Source of the DNA: Microbacterium natoriense
GTDB lineage: Bacteria; Actinomycetota; Actinomycetes; Actinomycetales; Microbacteriaceae
NCBI RefSeq assembly: GCF_030816295.1
Contig: NZ_JAUSXV010000001.1
Location: forward strand, 2,480,001-2,544,000
Length of the DNA stretch: 64,000 bases
Direction: 5' to 3'
Shown: in pieces, positions 42,755-51,922 of the stretch
Layout: each line of letters opens with the position of its first letter
How positions within the stretch are numbered: position 1 is the first letter of the stretch
Notes under the pieces: model-generated
The model's database searches: none
Told to the model about the DNA's origin: nothing
What the model saw: the letters and a program-made list of their open reading frames with translations, nothing else
Made by a program: the position numbers and the translations under genes

Positions 42755-43251
42755 CCACCGATTCCGCCCGTCTCACGGCGGTGGTCGAGGCGAACGCATC
42801 CGACCTCCTCGCGTATCTCGCGCGTCGGGTCGGACCGGACGACGCCCCCGACCTGCTCGGAGAGACGATGGTCGTCGCCTGGCGCAGGGTGAGCGATCTT
42901 CCGTCGGAGGCGGAGCACGCGCGCATGTGGCTGTTCGGCATCGCGAGAGGAACCTTGCTCAACCACGCTCGCGGTCAGCGTCGGCGCTGGGCTCTGGCCG
43001 ACCGCATCCGCCTCGAACCGACGGCTGACCGATCAGGACCGTCCGCGGATGCTGGCGCCGAGGTCCGTGACGCGATCGCCCGTCTGGATTCCGAGCAGGC
43101 GGAGCTGGTGCGACTCGTGCACTGGGACGGCTTCACCCTCGCAGAAGCGGCCGAGCTGCTCGGCATCCCCGCATCCACCGCTCGGGGCCGTCACCAGCGG
43201 GCGAAAGACGAGCTCCGCGCCGCGCTGAGCATCGAGGTTCCGCTCGCGTAG
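42751..43251 (+). CDS. ECF-family RNA polymerase sigma factor
   Basis: 166 residues, compact. Region 2 about 10-75 (DLLAYLARRVGPDDAPDLLGETMVVAWRRV), region 4 about 105-160 (WDGFTLAEAAELLGIPASTARGRHQRAKDELR). Coupled to the upstream membrane protein, in reverse order to the other two sigma units. The stop TAG forms part of the ffh -10 box (TAGAAT, 43249-43254). Confidence 0.88.
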   Translation: MTTDSARLTAVVEANASDLLAYLARRVGPDDAPDLLGETMVVAWRRVSDLPSEAEHARMWLFGIARGTLLNHARGQRRRWALADRIRLEPTADRSGPSADAGAEVRDAIARLDSEQAELVRLVHWDGFTLAEAAELLGIPASTARGRHQRAKDELRAALSIEVPLA

Positions 43252-43263
43252 AATCGAAGCACC

Positions 43264-44817
43264 ATGGCTACGTTTGGCACGCTCTCCGATCGGCTCACTG
43301 AGACCTTCCGCAACCTGCGCACGAAGGGAAAGCTCACCGCCGCCGACGTCGACGGCACCGTGCGCGAGATCCGTCGCGCACTGCTCGACGCCGACGTCGC
43401 GCTGGTCGTCGTCAAGGACTTCACGGCGAAGGTGCGCGAGCGCGCGCTCGGCGATGAGGTCAACAAGGCGTTGAACCCGGCGCAGCAGGTCGTGCAGATC
43501 GTCAACGAGGAACTGGTCGCGATCCTCGGCGGCGAGCAGCGCCGTCTGCAGTTCGCGAAGACTGCGCCGACCGTGATCATGCTCGCGGGTCTCCAGGGCT
43601 CCGGCAAGACGACCTTCGCCGGCAAGCTGGCCAAGCAGCTCGAGGGAGAAGGGCACACGCCGCTGCTCGTCGCCGCCGACCTGCAGCGCCCCAACGCCGT
43701 GAACCAGCTGCAGGTCGTCGCCGAGCAGGCCGGCGCCACCGTGTACGCGCCCGAGCCGGGCAACGGCATCGGCGACCCGGTGAAGGTCTCGCGCGACGGC
43801 GTCGAGCACGCGCGCCGTCACCAGCACGACGTGGTCATCATCGACACCGCGGGTCGCCTCGGTGTCGACGCCGAGCTCATGAAGCAGGCCGCCGACATCC
43901 GCAAGGCCGTCGAGCCAGACGAGGTCTTGTTCGTCATCGACGCCATGATCGGTCAAGATGCCGTGAACACGGCGAAGGCCTTCCAGGAGGGCGTCGACTT
44001 CACCGGTGTCGTCCTGTCGAAGCTCGATGGCGATGCGCGCGGTGGCGCCGCGCTGTCGGTCGCGTCGATCACCGGACGCCCGATCATCTTCGCTTCAACG
44101 GGCGAGCGTCTCGAGGACCTCGAGCCGTTCCACCCGGATCGCATGGCGAGCCGCATCCTCGACCTCGGCGACATCCTCACCCTCATCGAGCAGGCCCAAC
44201 AGGCCTTCGACGAGGAGGAGGCCATGAAGATGGCCGAGAAGCTCGCAACCGAGGCCTTCACCCTCGAAGACTTCCTCGACCAGCTTCAGCAGATGAAGAA
44301 GATGGGCTCGATGAAGAAGATGCTCGGGATGCTCCCGGGCATGGGGCAGATGAAGCAGCAGCTCGAGGACTTCGACGAGAAGGAGATCGATCGCACCGAG
44401 GCGATCATCCGCTCCATGACCCCAGGCGAGCGGCGCAACCCGAAGGTTCTCAACGGCTCTCGTCGGCTGCGGATCGCCCGTGGTTCGGGCATGACCGTCA
44501 CCGACGTGAACCAGCTCGTGCAGCGCTTCGAGCAGGCCGCGAAGATGATGAAGACGGTGGCGCGCGGCGGCACGCCGAATCTTCCTGGAATGGGCCCCGT
44601 GCCCGGGATGGGACGCCCCGGCGCCTCGTCGAAGCGAGGTAAGAAGGGCAAGTCGAAGAGCGTCTCGCGGTCGGGCAACCCGGCGAAGCGGGCAGCCGAG
44701 AACGCCGGCCTCGCTGCTCCGTCGACACCCACGGGCTCCGGCTTCGGCCTCGGCGGCCGGAAGGCGCCGTCCGAAGCCGATCTCGCCGAGATCCAGAAGC
44801 TCTTCGGAAAGAGCTGA
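43264..44817 (+). CDS. ffh: Signal recognition particle protein Ffh
   Basis: 517 residues. N domain about 1-85; G domain with GLQGSGKTTFAGKL (about 108), VAADLQRPNAVNQL, IIDTAGRLGVD (about 193), LSKLDGDARGGAAL; M domain (about 300-440) Met-rich (QQMKKMGSMKKMLGMLPGMGQMK) for signal-peptide and 4.5S RNA binding; a Pro/Gly/Lys tail follows. TAGAAT ends 9 bases before the ATG, giving a near-leaderless mRNA. Confidence 0.98.
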   Translation: MATFGTLSDRLTETFRNLRTKGKLTAADVDGTVREIRRALLDADVALVVVKDFTAKVRERALGDEVNKALNPAQQVVQIVNEELVAILGGEQRRLQFAKTAPTVIMLAGLQGSGKTTFAGKLAKQLEGEGHTPLLVAADLQRPNAVNQLQVVAEQAGATVYAPEPGNGIGDPVKVSRDGVEHARRHQHDVVIIDTAGRLGVDAELMKQAADIRKAVEPDEVLFVIDAMIGQDAVNTAKAFQEGVDFTGVVLSKLDGDARGGAALSVASITGRPIIFASTGERLEDLEPFHPDRMASRILDLGDILTLIEQAQQAFDEEEAMKMAEKLATEAFTLEDFLDQLQQMKKMGSMKKMLGMLPGMGQMKQQLEDFDEKEIDRTEAIIRSMTPGERRNPKVLNGSRRLRIARGSGMTVTDVNQLVQRFEQAAKMMKTVARGGTPNLPGMGPVPGMGRPGASSKRGKKGKSKSVSRSGNPAKRAAENAGLAAPSTPTGSGFGLGGRKAPSEADLAEIQKLFGKS

Positions 44818-44823
44818 GACCGC

Positions 44824-45735
44824 TCAGCGACGGATCGTCGCGGCGGCCTCGGCGAGGTCCGTCACGGGCGGGACGACCCCCTTCGGGCGAGTGACGAGCT
44901 GACCCGCGACGAGGGCGCCGAGTACCAGCAGCAAGCCGACCACCTGGACGGGAGCGAACGTCTCGCCGGCAACAGCCGCGCCGAGAATCGTCGCGACGAC
45001 AGGGGAGAGCAGCGCGAGCAGCCCGGGGGCGATCACGGGGAGTTGCTGGATGCCGCGGAACCACAGCGTGTAGGCGAGGAGTCCGCCCACCGTGCCCAGC
45101 CACAGGTAGCCCGCGGCCGCCGCGCCGTCGATCTCGGGCGGTGCTCCTTCCAACAGGAGGGTGAGCGGGAGCAGGAACAATCCCCCGGCCGTGAGCTGCC
45201 AACCTGCGTAGGCCACAGGGCCGACGCCGACGGGGCGGCCCCATCGCTTCGTGAGGATCATGCCGAATGCCGTAGCCGTCACGCCGCCCAGCGCGGCGAG
45301 GATGCCGAGGACGTCGAGCTGCGCGGCCGGCCCCAGCACGACGAGGGCCACGCCCCCGGCGCCGACCACGGCGGCCGTCGCGGTCAGGGGGCGAATCCGT
45401 TCGTGCAGCACGAGCGTGCCCAGCATCAGGATGATGAGCGGCTGCACGCCGGCGACGGCAGCGGCGACGCCACCGGGAAGGCGCTCAGCGGCGAGGAAGA
45501 GCAGGGGGAAGAACGCGCCGATGTTCAGGATGCCGAGCACGAGTGCTTTGATCCACCAGGAGCCGCGGGGGAGCGACCGGCCGATGGCGATCGCGATGAG
45601 CCCTGCAGGCAGCGCGCGGAGCAGTCCGGCAAGCAGCGGGTGCCCCGCGGGAAGCAGCTCGGTGGTGACGAGATAGGTGGTGCCCCATGCCATCGGGGCG
45701 ATGGCGGTGAGGAACACAGTGGCCAGTCGATTCAT
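44824..45735 (-). CDS. EamA family transporter (DMT superfamily)
   Basis: 303 residues, ten membrane segments in two EamA repeats (about 5-140 and 150-285; MAWGTTYLVTTELLP and LSPVVATILGAAVAGE are the usual anchor motifs). Such proteins export amino acids or metabolites. Divergent from a LysR regulator 78 bases away, a common pairing in which the regulator senses the exported compound. Confidence 0.88.
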   Translation of the reverse strand: MNRLATVFLTAIAPMAWGTTYLVTTELLPAGHPLLAGLLRALPAGLIAIAIGRSLPRGSWWIKALVLGILNIGAFFPLLFLAAERLPGGVAAAVAGVQPLIILMLGTLVLHERIRPLTATAAVVGAGGVALVVLGPAAQLDVLGILAALGGVTATAFGMILTKRWGRPVGVGPVAYAGWQLTAGGLFLLPLTLLLEGAPPEIDGAAAAGYLWLGTVGGLLAYTLWFRGIQQLPVIAPGLLALLSPVVATILGAAVAGETFAPVQVVGLLLVLGALVAGQLVTRPKGVVPPVTDLAEAAATIRR

Positions 45736-45813
45736 GGTTCCAGCGTGCTCGTTTCCGGACCATGAGTCCAAGGCATAGTTGTCACAGTATCCATGAAGCG
45801 GAATCATGGACAG

Positions 45814-46698
45814 ATGGATCTTCAGCAGATGCGATATGTGGTCGAGGTCGCCGAGACATCGAGCTTCACCCGCGCGGCCGAGCGCTGCTTCGTGACCCAG
45901 TCGGCGCTGAGCCACCAGATCGCTGCTCTCGAGCGGGAGATCGGCGAGCGGCTGTTCGCACGTACCAGCAGAAGCGTGCGCCTGACCGAAGCAGGCGAGG
46001 CGTTCGCCGCGCAGGCGCGCATCGCCCTGGCGGCGGCGGAGGCGGCGAGAGAAGATGCTGCGGCAGCCGGTGGTCAGGTGATCGGCACGCTGCGGCTCGG
46101 GGTGATCCCGACCGTCGCGGCCGTCGACGTTCCATCGCTCATCGCGCGCTTCAGGGCGCAGCATCCGTCCGTGCGCGTGGAACTCGCCGTCGGCAACAGC
46201 GACGCGTTGACCGCCTCGGTGCGCAACGGTGAACTCGACGTCGCTCTTCTGGGGCTGCGAGAGGACAGCAGCGCGACCGGGGTCTCGCAGCGGATGCTGG
46301 CGCGGGAGCAACTGGTCGCCGCGGTACCTCGTGCGCACCGTCTGGCGGAGCGTCGCCGTCTCGAGCTGTCCGATCTCGCGGGTGAGGTGTTCGCAGACTT
46401 CCCGGCGGGGACGTCTGGCCGTGCTCAGAGCGACATCGCGTTCGGCCATGCGGGTGTCGGGCGCGACGTCGCCTTCGAGGCCGCGTCGGCGGAGCTGATC
46501 CTGGGGCTCGTCGGCGCAGGGCTCGCCGTGACTCTGCTGGCGCCGGGGGTCGTGGCCCGGTCACAGGCGGATGTGGTGTCGATCGCGGTCGTCGACGGAC
46601 CGTACCGCGTGGAGTACGCGGCATGGCACGAGCGGTCGCCGCGCAACGTGGCCAAGGCATTCCTGAACGAACTGGACGGAGTGCTGGCTGGAACGTGA
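45814..46698 (+). CDS. LysR family transcriptional regulator
   Basis: 294 residues. HTH at about 1-60 (MDLQQMRYVVEVAETSSFTR, AERCFVTQSALSHQIAALE), then a periplasmic-binding-like effector domain (GTLRLGVIPTVAA ... LLGLREDS). ATG 45814 matches the usual start; ATG 45793 adds 7 residues. The gap to the EamA gene holds imperfect inverted repeats (CCATGAGTC at 45770 region and GAATCATGG at 45801). Probably controls the EamA gene. Confidence 0.9.
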   Translation: MDLQQMRYVVEVAETSSFTRAAERCFVTQSALSHQIAALEREIGERLFARTSRSVRLTEAGEAFAAQARIALAAAEAAREDAAAAGGQVIGTLRLGVIPTVAAVDVPSLIARFRAQHPSVRVELAVGNSDALTASVRNGELDVALLGLREDSSATGVSQRMLAREQLVAAVPRAHRLAERRRLELSDLAGEVFADFPAGTSGRAQSDIAFGHAGVGRDVAFEAASAELILGLVGAGLAVTLLAPGVVARSQADVVSIAVVDGPYRVEYAAWHERSPRNVAKAFLNELDGVLAGT

Positions 46699-46736
46699 GA
46701 GGGCGGGTCCGGAGAACTCTCCGGACCCGCCCTCTC
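46697..46736. terminator. Perfect 18-bp bidirectional terminator
   Basis: GAGAGGGCGGGTCCGGAG, loop AACT, then its exact complement. Overlaps the last base pair of the LysR stop codon and ends 12 bases before the convergent glpK stop. Confidence 0.85.
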
Positions 46737-46748
46737 AGCGATCTGCGA

Positions 46749-48263
46749 TCACTTCACGTCGTCGTCGACCCAGTCCATCGACTTGGAGACGGCCTTGCGC
46801 CACAGACGCAGCTGACGATCGCGCTCGGCGGCTTCCATCGACGGCTCCCAGCGCTTGTCCTCCTGCCAGTTCGCGGACAGGTCGTCGAGGCCGTTCCAGA
46901 AACCGACCGCGAGGCCCGCGGCGTAGGCGGCTCCGAGAGCAGTCGTCTCGGCGACCACCGGTCGGACCACAGGAACGCCGAGGACGTCGGCCTGGAACTG
47001 CATCAGGGCGTCGTTCGCGACCATGCCGCCGTCGACCTTGAGCTCGGTGAGGTCCACACCGGCATCCGCATTCACCGCGTCGAGGACGTCGCGGGTCTGG
47101 AAGGCGACGGCCTCGAGCGCGGCGCGCGCGATGTGGTTCTTGTTCGCGTACCGGGTGAGTCCGACGATCGCACCACGTGCGTCGGGGCGCCAGTAAGGAG
47201 CGAACAGACCCGAGAACGCCGGGACGATGTAGACGCCGCCGTTGTCCTCGACCTGCTTCGCCAGCTCCTCCACCTCGGGGGCGGAGCTGATGATGCCGAG
47301 CTGGTCGCGCAGCCACTGGATGAGCGAACCGGTCACCGCGATCGAACCTTCGAGCGCGTAGTGGGTCGGTCCGTCGCCGAGCTTGTAGCCGACGGTGGTA
47401 AGCAGCCCGTTCTTCGAGTGGACGATCTCCTCGCCTGTGTTGAAGATGAGGAAGCAGCCCGTGCCGTAGGTGTTCTTGCTCTCGCCGGTGTTGAACGCCG
47501 CCTGGCCGAACGTCGCCGCCTGCTGGTCGCCGAGGATGCCGGCGATCGGCGTCTCGCGCAGCAGCGAGGAGTCCTCCGCTGCGCCGTAGACCTCGGACGA
47601 GGAGCGGATCTCAGGCATCATCGAGCGCGGGACCCCGAACGCCTCGAGGATGTCGTCGCGCCACTCGAGCGTCTCGAGGTCCATGAACATGGTCCGCGAG
47701 GCGTTGGTCACATCGGTCGCGTGCACGCCTCCGTCGACACCGCCGGTGAGGTTCCAGAGGACCCAGCAGTCGGTGGTGCCGAACAGCAGGTTCCCGGCCT
47801 CGGCCTTCTCGCGTGCGCCGTCGACGTTCTCGAGGATCCACGCGATCTTCGTGCCGGAGAAGTAGGTGGCGAGGGGAAGCCCGACGACCTGCTTGAACCG
47901 CTCGACACCGCCGTCGGCGGCAAGGCGGTCGACGATGCCCTGCGTGCGGGTGTCCTGCCACACGATCGCGTTGTAGACGGGTTCACCAGTGGTCTTGTCC
48001 CACACGACGGCGGTCTCGCGCTGGTTCGTGATTCCGACCGCGGCGATGTCGTGACGGGTGAGGTCGGCGCGGCTCAGCGCGAGTCCGATGACCTCCTGGA
48101 CGTTGCGCCAGATCTCGGCCGCGTCGTGCTCGACCCAGCCGGCCTGCGGCAGGATCTGCTCGTGCTCCTTCTGGCCCGTTGCGACGATGCTGCCCTTCTT
48201 GTCGAAGATGATCGCGCGGCTGGAGGTGGTTCCCTGGTCGATGGCGATGATGTAGTCAGCCAT
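46749..48263 (-). CDS. glpK: Glycerol kinase
   Basis: 504 residues. FGGY kinase with [18 protein letters not shown] at the start, [19 protein letters not shown]-like [28 protein letters not shown] and C-terminal [20 protein letters not shown] signature. Phosphorylates glycerol to glycerol-3-phosphate. AAAGGAG precedes ATG 48263. Downstream of glpF by 25 bases, one operon with it. Confidence 0.97.
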   Translation of the reverse strand: MADYIIAIDQGTTSSRAIIFDKKGSIVATGQKEHEQILPQAGWVEHDAAEIWRNVQEVIGLALSRADLTRHDIAAVGITNQRETAVVWDKTTGEPVYNAIVWQDTRTQGIVDRLAADGGVERFKQVVGLPLATYFSGTKIAWILENVDGAREKAEAGNLLFGTTDCWVLWNLTGGVDGGVHATDVTNASRTMFMDLETLEWRDDILEAFGVPRSMMPEIRSSSEVYGAAEDSSLLRETPIAGILGDQQAATFGQAAFNTGESKNTYGTGCFLIFNTGEEIVHSKNGLLTTVGYKLGDGPTHYALEGSIAVTGSLIQWLRDQLGIISSAPEVEELAKQVEDNGGVYIVPAFSGLFAPYWRPDARGAIVGLTRYANKNHIARAALEAVAFQTRDVLDAVNADAGVDLTELKVDGGMVANDALMQFQADVLGVPVVRPVVAETTALGAAYAAGLAVGFWNGLDDLSANWQEDKRWEPSMEAAERDRQLRLWRKAVSKSMDWVDDDVK

Positions 48264-48288
48264 GGTTGTTCTCCTTTGAATTCAGGGG

Positions 48289-49041
48289 TCAGGCGAGGTG
48301 GAGCAGGACGGGGGCCGCGAGAGCGGCGATCGCTCCACCGATGAGGGGACCGACGACCGGAACCCACGCGTACGACCAGTCGCTGGATCCCTTGCCCTTG
48401 ATCGGGAGGATGGCGTGGGCGATGCGCGGACCGAGGTCGCGGGCGGGGTTGATCGCGTAGCCGGTGGGGCCACCGAGCGAAGCGCCGATGCCGACCACGA
48501 GGAGGGCGACCGGGAGTGCCGTGAGCGGGCCGAGGCCTCCAGGCGTTCCCACCTCGATGTCACCGTAGTCGGCGAAGGCGAAGATGCCGAAGACCAGCAC
48601 GAAGGTGCCGATGACCTCGGTCACGAGGTTCCAGCCGTAGGACCGGATGGCAGGACCGGTCGAGAACACGCCGAGCTTGTTCGCCGCCTCGGGCTCCTCA
48701 TCGAAGTGCTGCTTGTAGCCGAGCCACACGATGATCGCACCGAGGATCGCACCGAGCAGTTCGGCGCCTGCGGCGGTGGCGAACATGGCGAAGTCGATCT
48801 TGCCGGCGATCAGGAGGCCGATGCCGACGGCGGGGTTCAGGATGGCGCCCGAGTAGGCCGAGACGAGAACACCCGCGAACACCGCGAGGCCCCATCCCCA
48901 GTTCACCATCAGGAAGCCTCCGCCGAAGCCCTTGTTCTTCGTGAGCGCGACGTTGGCGACGACTCCACATCCCAGGATGATGAGCATCGCCGTTCCGACG
49001 AGCTCAGACAGGAAGTAGAGACCGAGATTCACATCAGTCAT
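48289..49041 (-). CDS. glpF: Glycerol facilitator (MIP/aquaporin family)
   Basis: 250 residues, six TM segments and two half-helices with both NPA boxes: NPAVG (about 70) and NPARD (about 200). The Asp after the second NPA is the mark of aquaglyceroporins rather than water-only channels. Brings glycerol into the cell for GlpK. AAAGG upstream of ATG 49041. Preceded by a hairpin that separates it from glpD. Confidence 0.95.
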   Translation of the reverse strand: MTDVNLGLYFLSELVGTAMLIILGCGVVANVALTKNKGFGGGFLMVNWGWGLAVFAGVLVSAYSGAILNPAVGIGLLIAGKIDFAMFATAAGAELLGAILGAIIVWLGYKQHFDEEPEAANKLGVFSTGPAIRSYGWNLVTEVIGTFVLVFGIFAFADYGDIEVGTPGGLGPLTALPVALLVVGIGASLGGPTGYAINPARDLGPRIAHAILPIKGKGSSDWSYAWVPVVGPLIGGAIAALAAPVLLHLA

Positions 49042-49062
49042 GTCTTCATTGACCTTTCTTGA

Positions 49063-49088
49063 GCGGCAGGGCCCCTCAGCCCTGCCGC
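49063..49088. terminator. Hairpin between glpD and glpF
   Basis: GCGGCAGGG, 8-base loop, CCCTGCCGC, in the glpD-glpF gap. No clear T-run on the minus strand, so termination may be partial and read-through to glpFK is possible. Confidence 0.6.
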
Positions 49089-49134
49089 GTTTCGATGGAG
49101 TTCACGTCGCAGAGGAGGGCGACGTTCGGAGTCG

Positions 49135-50844
49135 TCAGCCGCGAGCGCGGGACGAGATGTTCAGGCCGTGTCGTTCGTTCAACAGGTTCCGTGTCTGCTC
49201 GATCTCGGCGTCGTGGCGATCACGGTCCCAGCCGAGCAGCGGAGCGAGAGCGTCGCCGATCTCGTCGAGCACCTCGGCGCTCGCGTTGCCTGTGAAGGCG
49301 ATGCTCGTGCGACGCAGGATCACATCCTCCAGTCGGGCCACGAGTTCGTTCTGCACCATCCACTCGAGCTCGCGCGTCGAGAGGTCACCGCCGGCCAGCG
49401 GCGTATCAGCACCCTGTTCGATGTACTCCCAGACCTGCGCGGCACGCGTGCCGTAACGGGAGAGCAGGGAGTCTGCGCGATCGCCCGCGCCGGCCAGGTT
49501 CTCCTGGATCCAGATGCGGCGGGCCTTCTCGGTGCGGGGGAAGTCACGGCCGCCGCCGATCGCGCGACCGGCCGTGGAGACCGTGCGGGTGCGCCGGATG
49601 AGGCCGAGGACCACATCGGAGAGCGACTCGCCCAGTGCGCGGAACGTCGTCCATTTGCCGCCGACGAGGCTGACGAGCGGCACGGCGCCCTTGTCGTCGA
49701 CCTCGATGCGGTAGTCACGGGAGACGAAGCCGGGAGCTGTGTCCTCGTGGCGCGGAAGCGGACGGATGCCCGAGAAGTTGTAGACGATCTGATCGCGCGA
49801 CACAGCGATCTGCGGGAACACGTGGTGGATGAGTTCGAAGAAGTAGTCGACCTCCTCGTCCGTGCACACGGGGACCTCGCGCGGGTCGGCGTCGATGTCG
49901 GTCGTGCCGACGAGCACCCGGCCCTTGAGGGGGTAGATCAGCACGATGCGGCCGTCGGAGTGCTCGAAGAAGATCTCGCGGCCGCGGGTGGCTTCGAGGA
50001 GTTCCGGGTGGTCGAGCACGATGTGCGAGCCCTTGGTGCCTCCCATGAAGCGTGTGATCTCGCCGAGTGCGTCGTTGGTGAGGTCCGTCCACGGGCCGGA
50101 GGCGTTCACGACCACGTCGGAGGCGACGGCGAACTCGGTGCCGCTCTCGCGGTCGCGCAGCAGAACCTTGTCACCGTCGCGGCCGATGGCCTCGACGTAG
50201 TTGAGTGCGATGGCACCCGGGTGCGCAGCGCGACCGTCTTGCAGCACGTCCAGCGCGAGGCGCTCGGGGTCGTGCATCGAGGCGTCGTAGTAGGTCGCCG
50301 TGTACTTGATGTTCGGGTCGAGCGCCGGCAGCTCGGCGAGGGACTTCTTTCGTCCGAGGAACCGATGACGCGGAACCATACCGCCGTCGCGCGAGAACGT
50401 GTCGTAGATCGTCAGGCCGACCTTGATGAGGAATGCGCCGCGCTCCTGGGGCTTGCCGCTCTTGTGCGTCAGGAAGCGCAGGGGAGCGGACAGGATGCCC
50501 GAGAACGTCGAGTAGATCGGGATCGTGGTCTGCAGCGGCTTGACGTAGTGCGGAGCGATCTTCAGAAGGCCGTTGCGTTCCTCGACCGATTCGCGAACGA
50601 GCCGGAACTCGCCGTTCTCGAGGTAGCGGATGCCGCCGTGGATCATGTGGCTCGACGCCGACGACGCGCCGGAGGCGAAGTCGCCGCGTTCCACGAGCAC
50701 GACGTCGACGCCCTGGAGCGCCAGGTCGCGGAACGTCGAGATGCCGTTGATCCCGGCCCCGATGACAAGGACGCTCGTGCGTCCGGCTTCGCGGACTGCG
50801 CGAACCTCGTCGCGCTCCGCTGATGAGTGTGTCGACTCGATCAT
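49135..50844 (-). CDS. glpD: Glycerol-3-phosphate dehydrogenase (aerobic, FAD)
   Basis: 569 residues. FAD dinucleotide fold VLVIGAGINGISTFRDLALQG (about 26), substrate segments SSASSHMIHGGIRYLENGEF and VGTTDIDADP, GGKWTTFRALGE near residue 380 and a C-terminal DAO-C helical domain. Oxidises glycerol-3-phosphate at the membrane, feeding the respiratory chain. ATG 50844 with AAGAAGGG upstream. Divergent from the SorC-type regulator across a palindromic operator. Confidence 0.96.
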   Translation of the reverse strand: MIESTHSSAERDEVRAVREAGRTSVLVIGAGINGISTFRDLALQGVDVVLVERGDFASGASSASSHMIHGGIRYLENGEFRLVRESVEERNGLLKIAPHYVKPLQTTIPIYSTFSGILSAPLRFLTHKSGKPQERGAFLIKVGLTIYDTFSRDGGMVPRHRFLGRKKSLAELPALDPNIKYTATYYDASMHDPERLALDVLQDGRAAHPGAIALNYVEAIGRDGDKVLLRDRESGTEFAVASDVVVNASGPWTDLTNDALGEITRFMGGTKGSHIVLDHPELLEATRGREIFFEHSDGRIVLIYPLKGRVLVGTTDIDADPREVPVCTDEEVDYFFELIHHVFPQIAVSRDQIVYNFSGIRPLPRHEDTAPGFVSRDYRIEVDDKGAVPLVSLVGGKWTTFRALGESLSDVVLGLIRRTRTVSTAGRAIGGGRDFPRTEKARRIWIQENLAGAGDRADSLLSRYGTRAAQVWEYIEQGADTPLAGGDLSTRELEWMVQNELVARLEDVILRRTSIAFTGNASAEVLDEIGDALAPLLGWDRDRHDAEIEQTRNLLNERHGLNISSRARG

Positions 50845-50908
50845 CCTCGACCCTTCTTCTCTTCTTGCCCCCAGCATTTACCCAGCCGGGCACAGCGCGC
50901 AAGCCCAC

Positions 50909-50922
50909 TGCACATATGTGCA
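50909..50922. promoter_or_regulatory. Palindromic operator of the glycerol regulator
   Basis: TGCACATATGTGCA is a perfect 14-bp palindrome in the glpD/regulator gap, 21 bases before the regulator start and 65 before glpD. SorC-family regulators bind such TGnACAT-type palindromes. Confidence 0.65.
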
Positions 50923-50943
50923 AGGATCGAACTCCAGGAGGTC

Positions 50944-51918
50944 ATGATGGCGAAGACGGAGGCGCAATCCCGCGACTCGAAGCTGGTCGCGGCGCTCACC
51001 GCGGCGCAGCTCTACTACATGCAGGACAAGACGATGGAGGTGATCGCGCAGGAGCTCGGGACGTCGCGATCGTCCGTGTCGCGGCTGCTCAGCTTCGCCA
51101 GGGAGAGCGGACTGGTCGACATCCGGATCAACTCACCGCTGGAGCGGCTCGGAATGCTGGAGCAGCGCATCCGCGATCGTCATCACGTCGCGGCGCACGT
51201 CGTCCCGATGCCCGAGATCGTCAGCGAGGTGGAGCGTCTGGAGCGCGTCGCCCTCACCGCAGGTCGCCTGCTCTCGCAGTTCGTGGACTCCAACATGATC
51301 GTCGGCGTCGCGTGGGGATCGACGATCAGTGCGGTGAGCCGCGGGCTCACGCAGAAGGAGACCCACAACACCACATTCGTGCAGCTCAACGGCGCCGGCA
51401 ACACGCAGACCAGCGGCGTCGAGTATTCGAGCGACATCCTGCAGCGCTTCGGCAGCGCCTTCGGCGCGCAGGTGCAGCAGTTCCCCGTACCTGCGTTCTT
51501 CGACGATCCGCATACGCGGGAGGCGATGTGGCGTGAACGCAGCACTCGGCGCGTGCTCGATCTTCAGGCGAAGATGGACATCGCCGTGTTCAGTCTCGGA
51601 TCTCCGGCCGCGGAAGTTCCCAGCCGGGTGTACGTCGGCGGCTATCTCAGCCGCGATGACTACCGGAGCCTTCGCGAGGACAACGCGATCGGCGATGTCG
51701 CGACCGTGTTCTTCCGGGCGGACGGGTCGTGGAGGGACATCCGCGTGAACGCCCGGGCCACGGGCCCGGGACTCGACCGGCTGCGGCGCGTTCCGCGGCG
51801 CGTGTGCGTGGTGTCGGGGATCCCGAAGCTGATCAGCCTGCGGTCGGCCATCGCCGCGGACCTGGTCACCGATGTCGTGCTCGACGAAGGCCTCGCGAGG
51901 CGTCTCGTCGACGACTGA
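50944..51918 (+). CDS. SorC-type sugar-binding transcriptional regulator (probable glp regulator)
   Basis: 324 residues. N-terminal HTH (AAQLYYMQDKTMEVIAQELG, TSRSSVSRLLSFARESGLVDI) then the sugar-binding/oligomerisation domain (about 70-320; VGVAWGSTISAVSRGL, VFSLGSPAAEVPSRVYVGGYL). These bind phosphorylated sugars; next to glpD the likely effector is glycerol-3-phosphate. AGGAGG ribosome site before ATGATG at 50944. Confidence 0.88.
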   Translation: MMAKTEAQSRDSKLVAALTAAQLYYMQDKTMEVIAQELGTSRSSVSRLLSFARESGLVDIRINSPLERLGMLEQRIRDRHHVAAHVVPMPEIVSEVERLERVALTAGRLLSQFVDSNMIVGVAWGSTISAVSRGLTQKETHNTTFVQLNGAGNTQTSGVEYSSDILQRFGSAFGAQVQQFPVPAFFDDPHTREAMWRERSTRRVLDLQAKMDIAVFSLGSPAAEVPSRVYVGGYLSRDDYRSLREDNAIGDVATVFFRADGSWRDIRVNARATGPGLDRLRRVPRRVCVVSGIPKLISLRSAIAADLVTDVVLDEGLARRLVDD

Positions 51919-51922
51919 CGCG

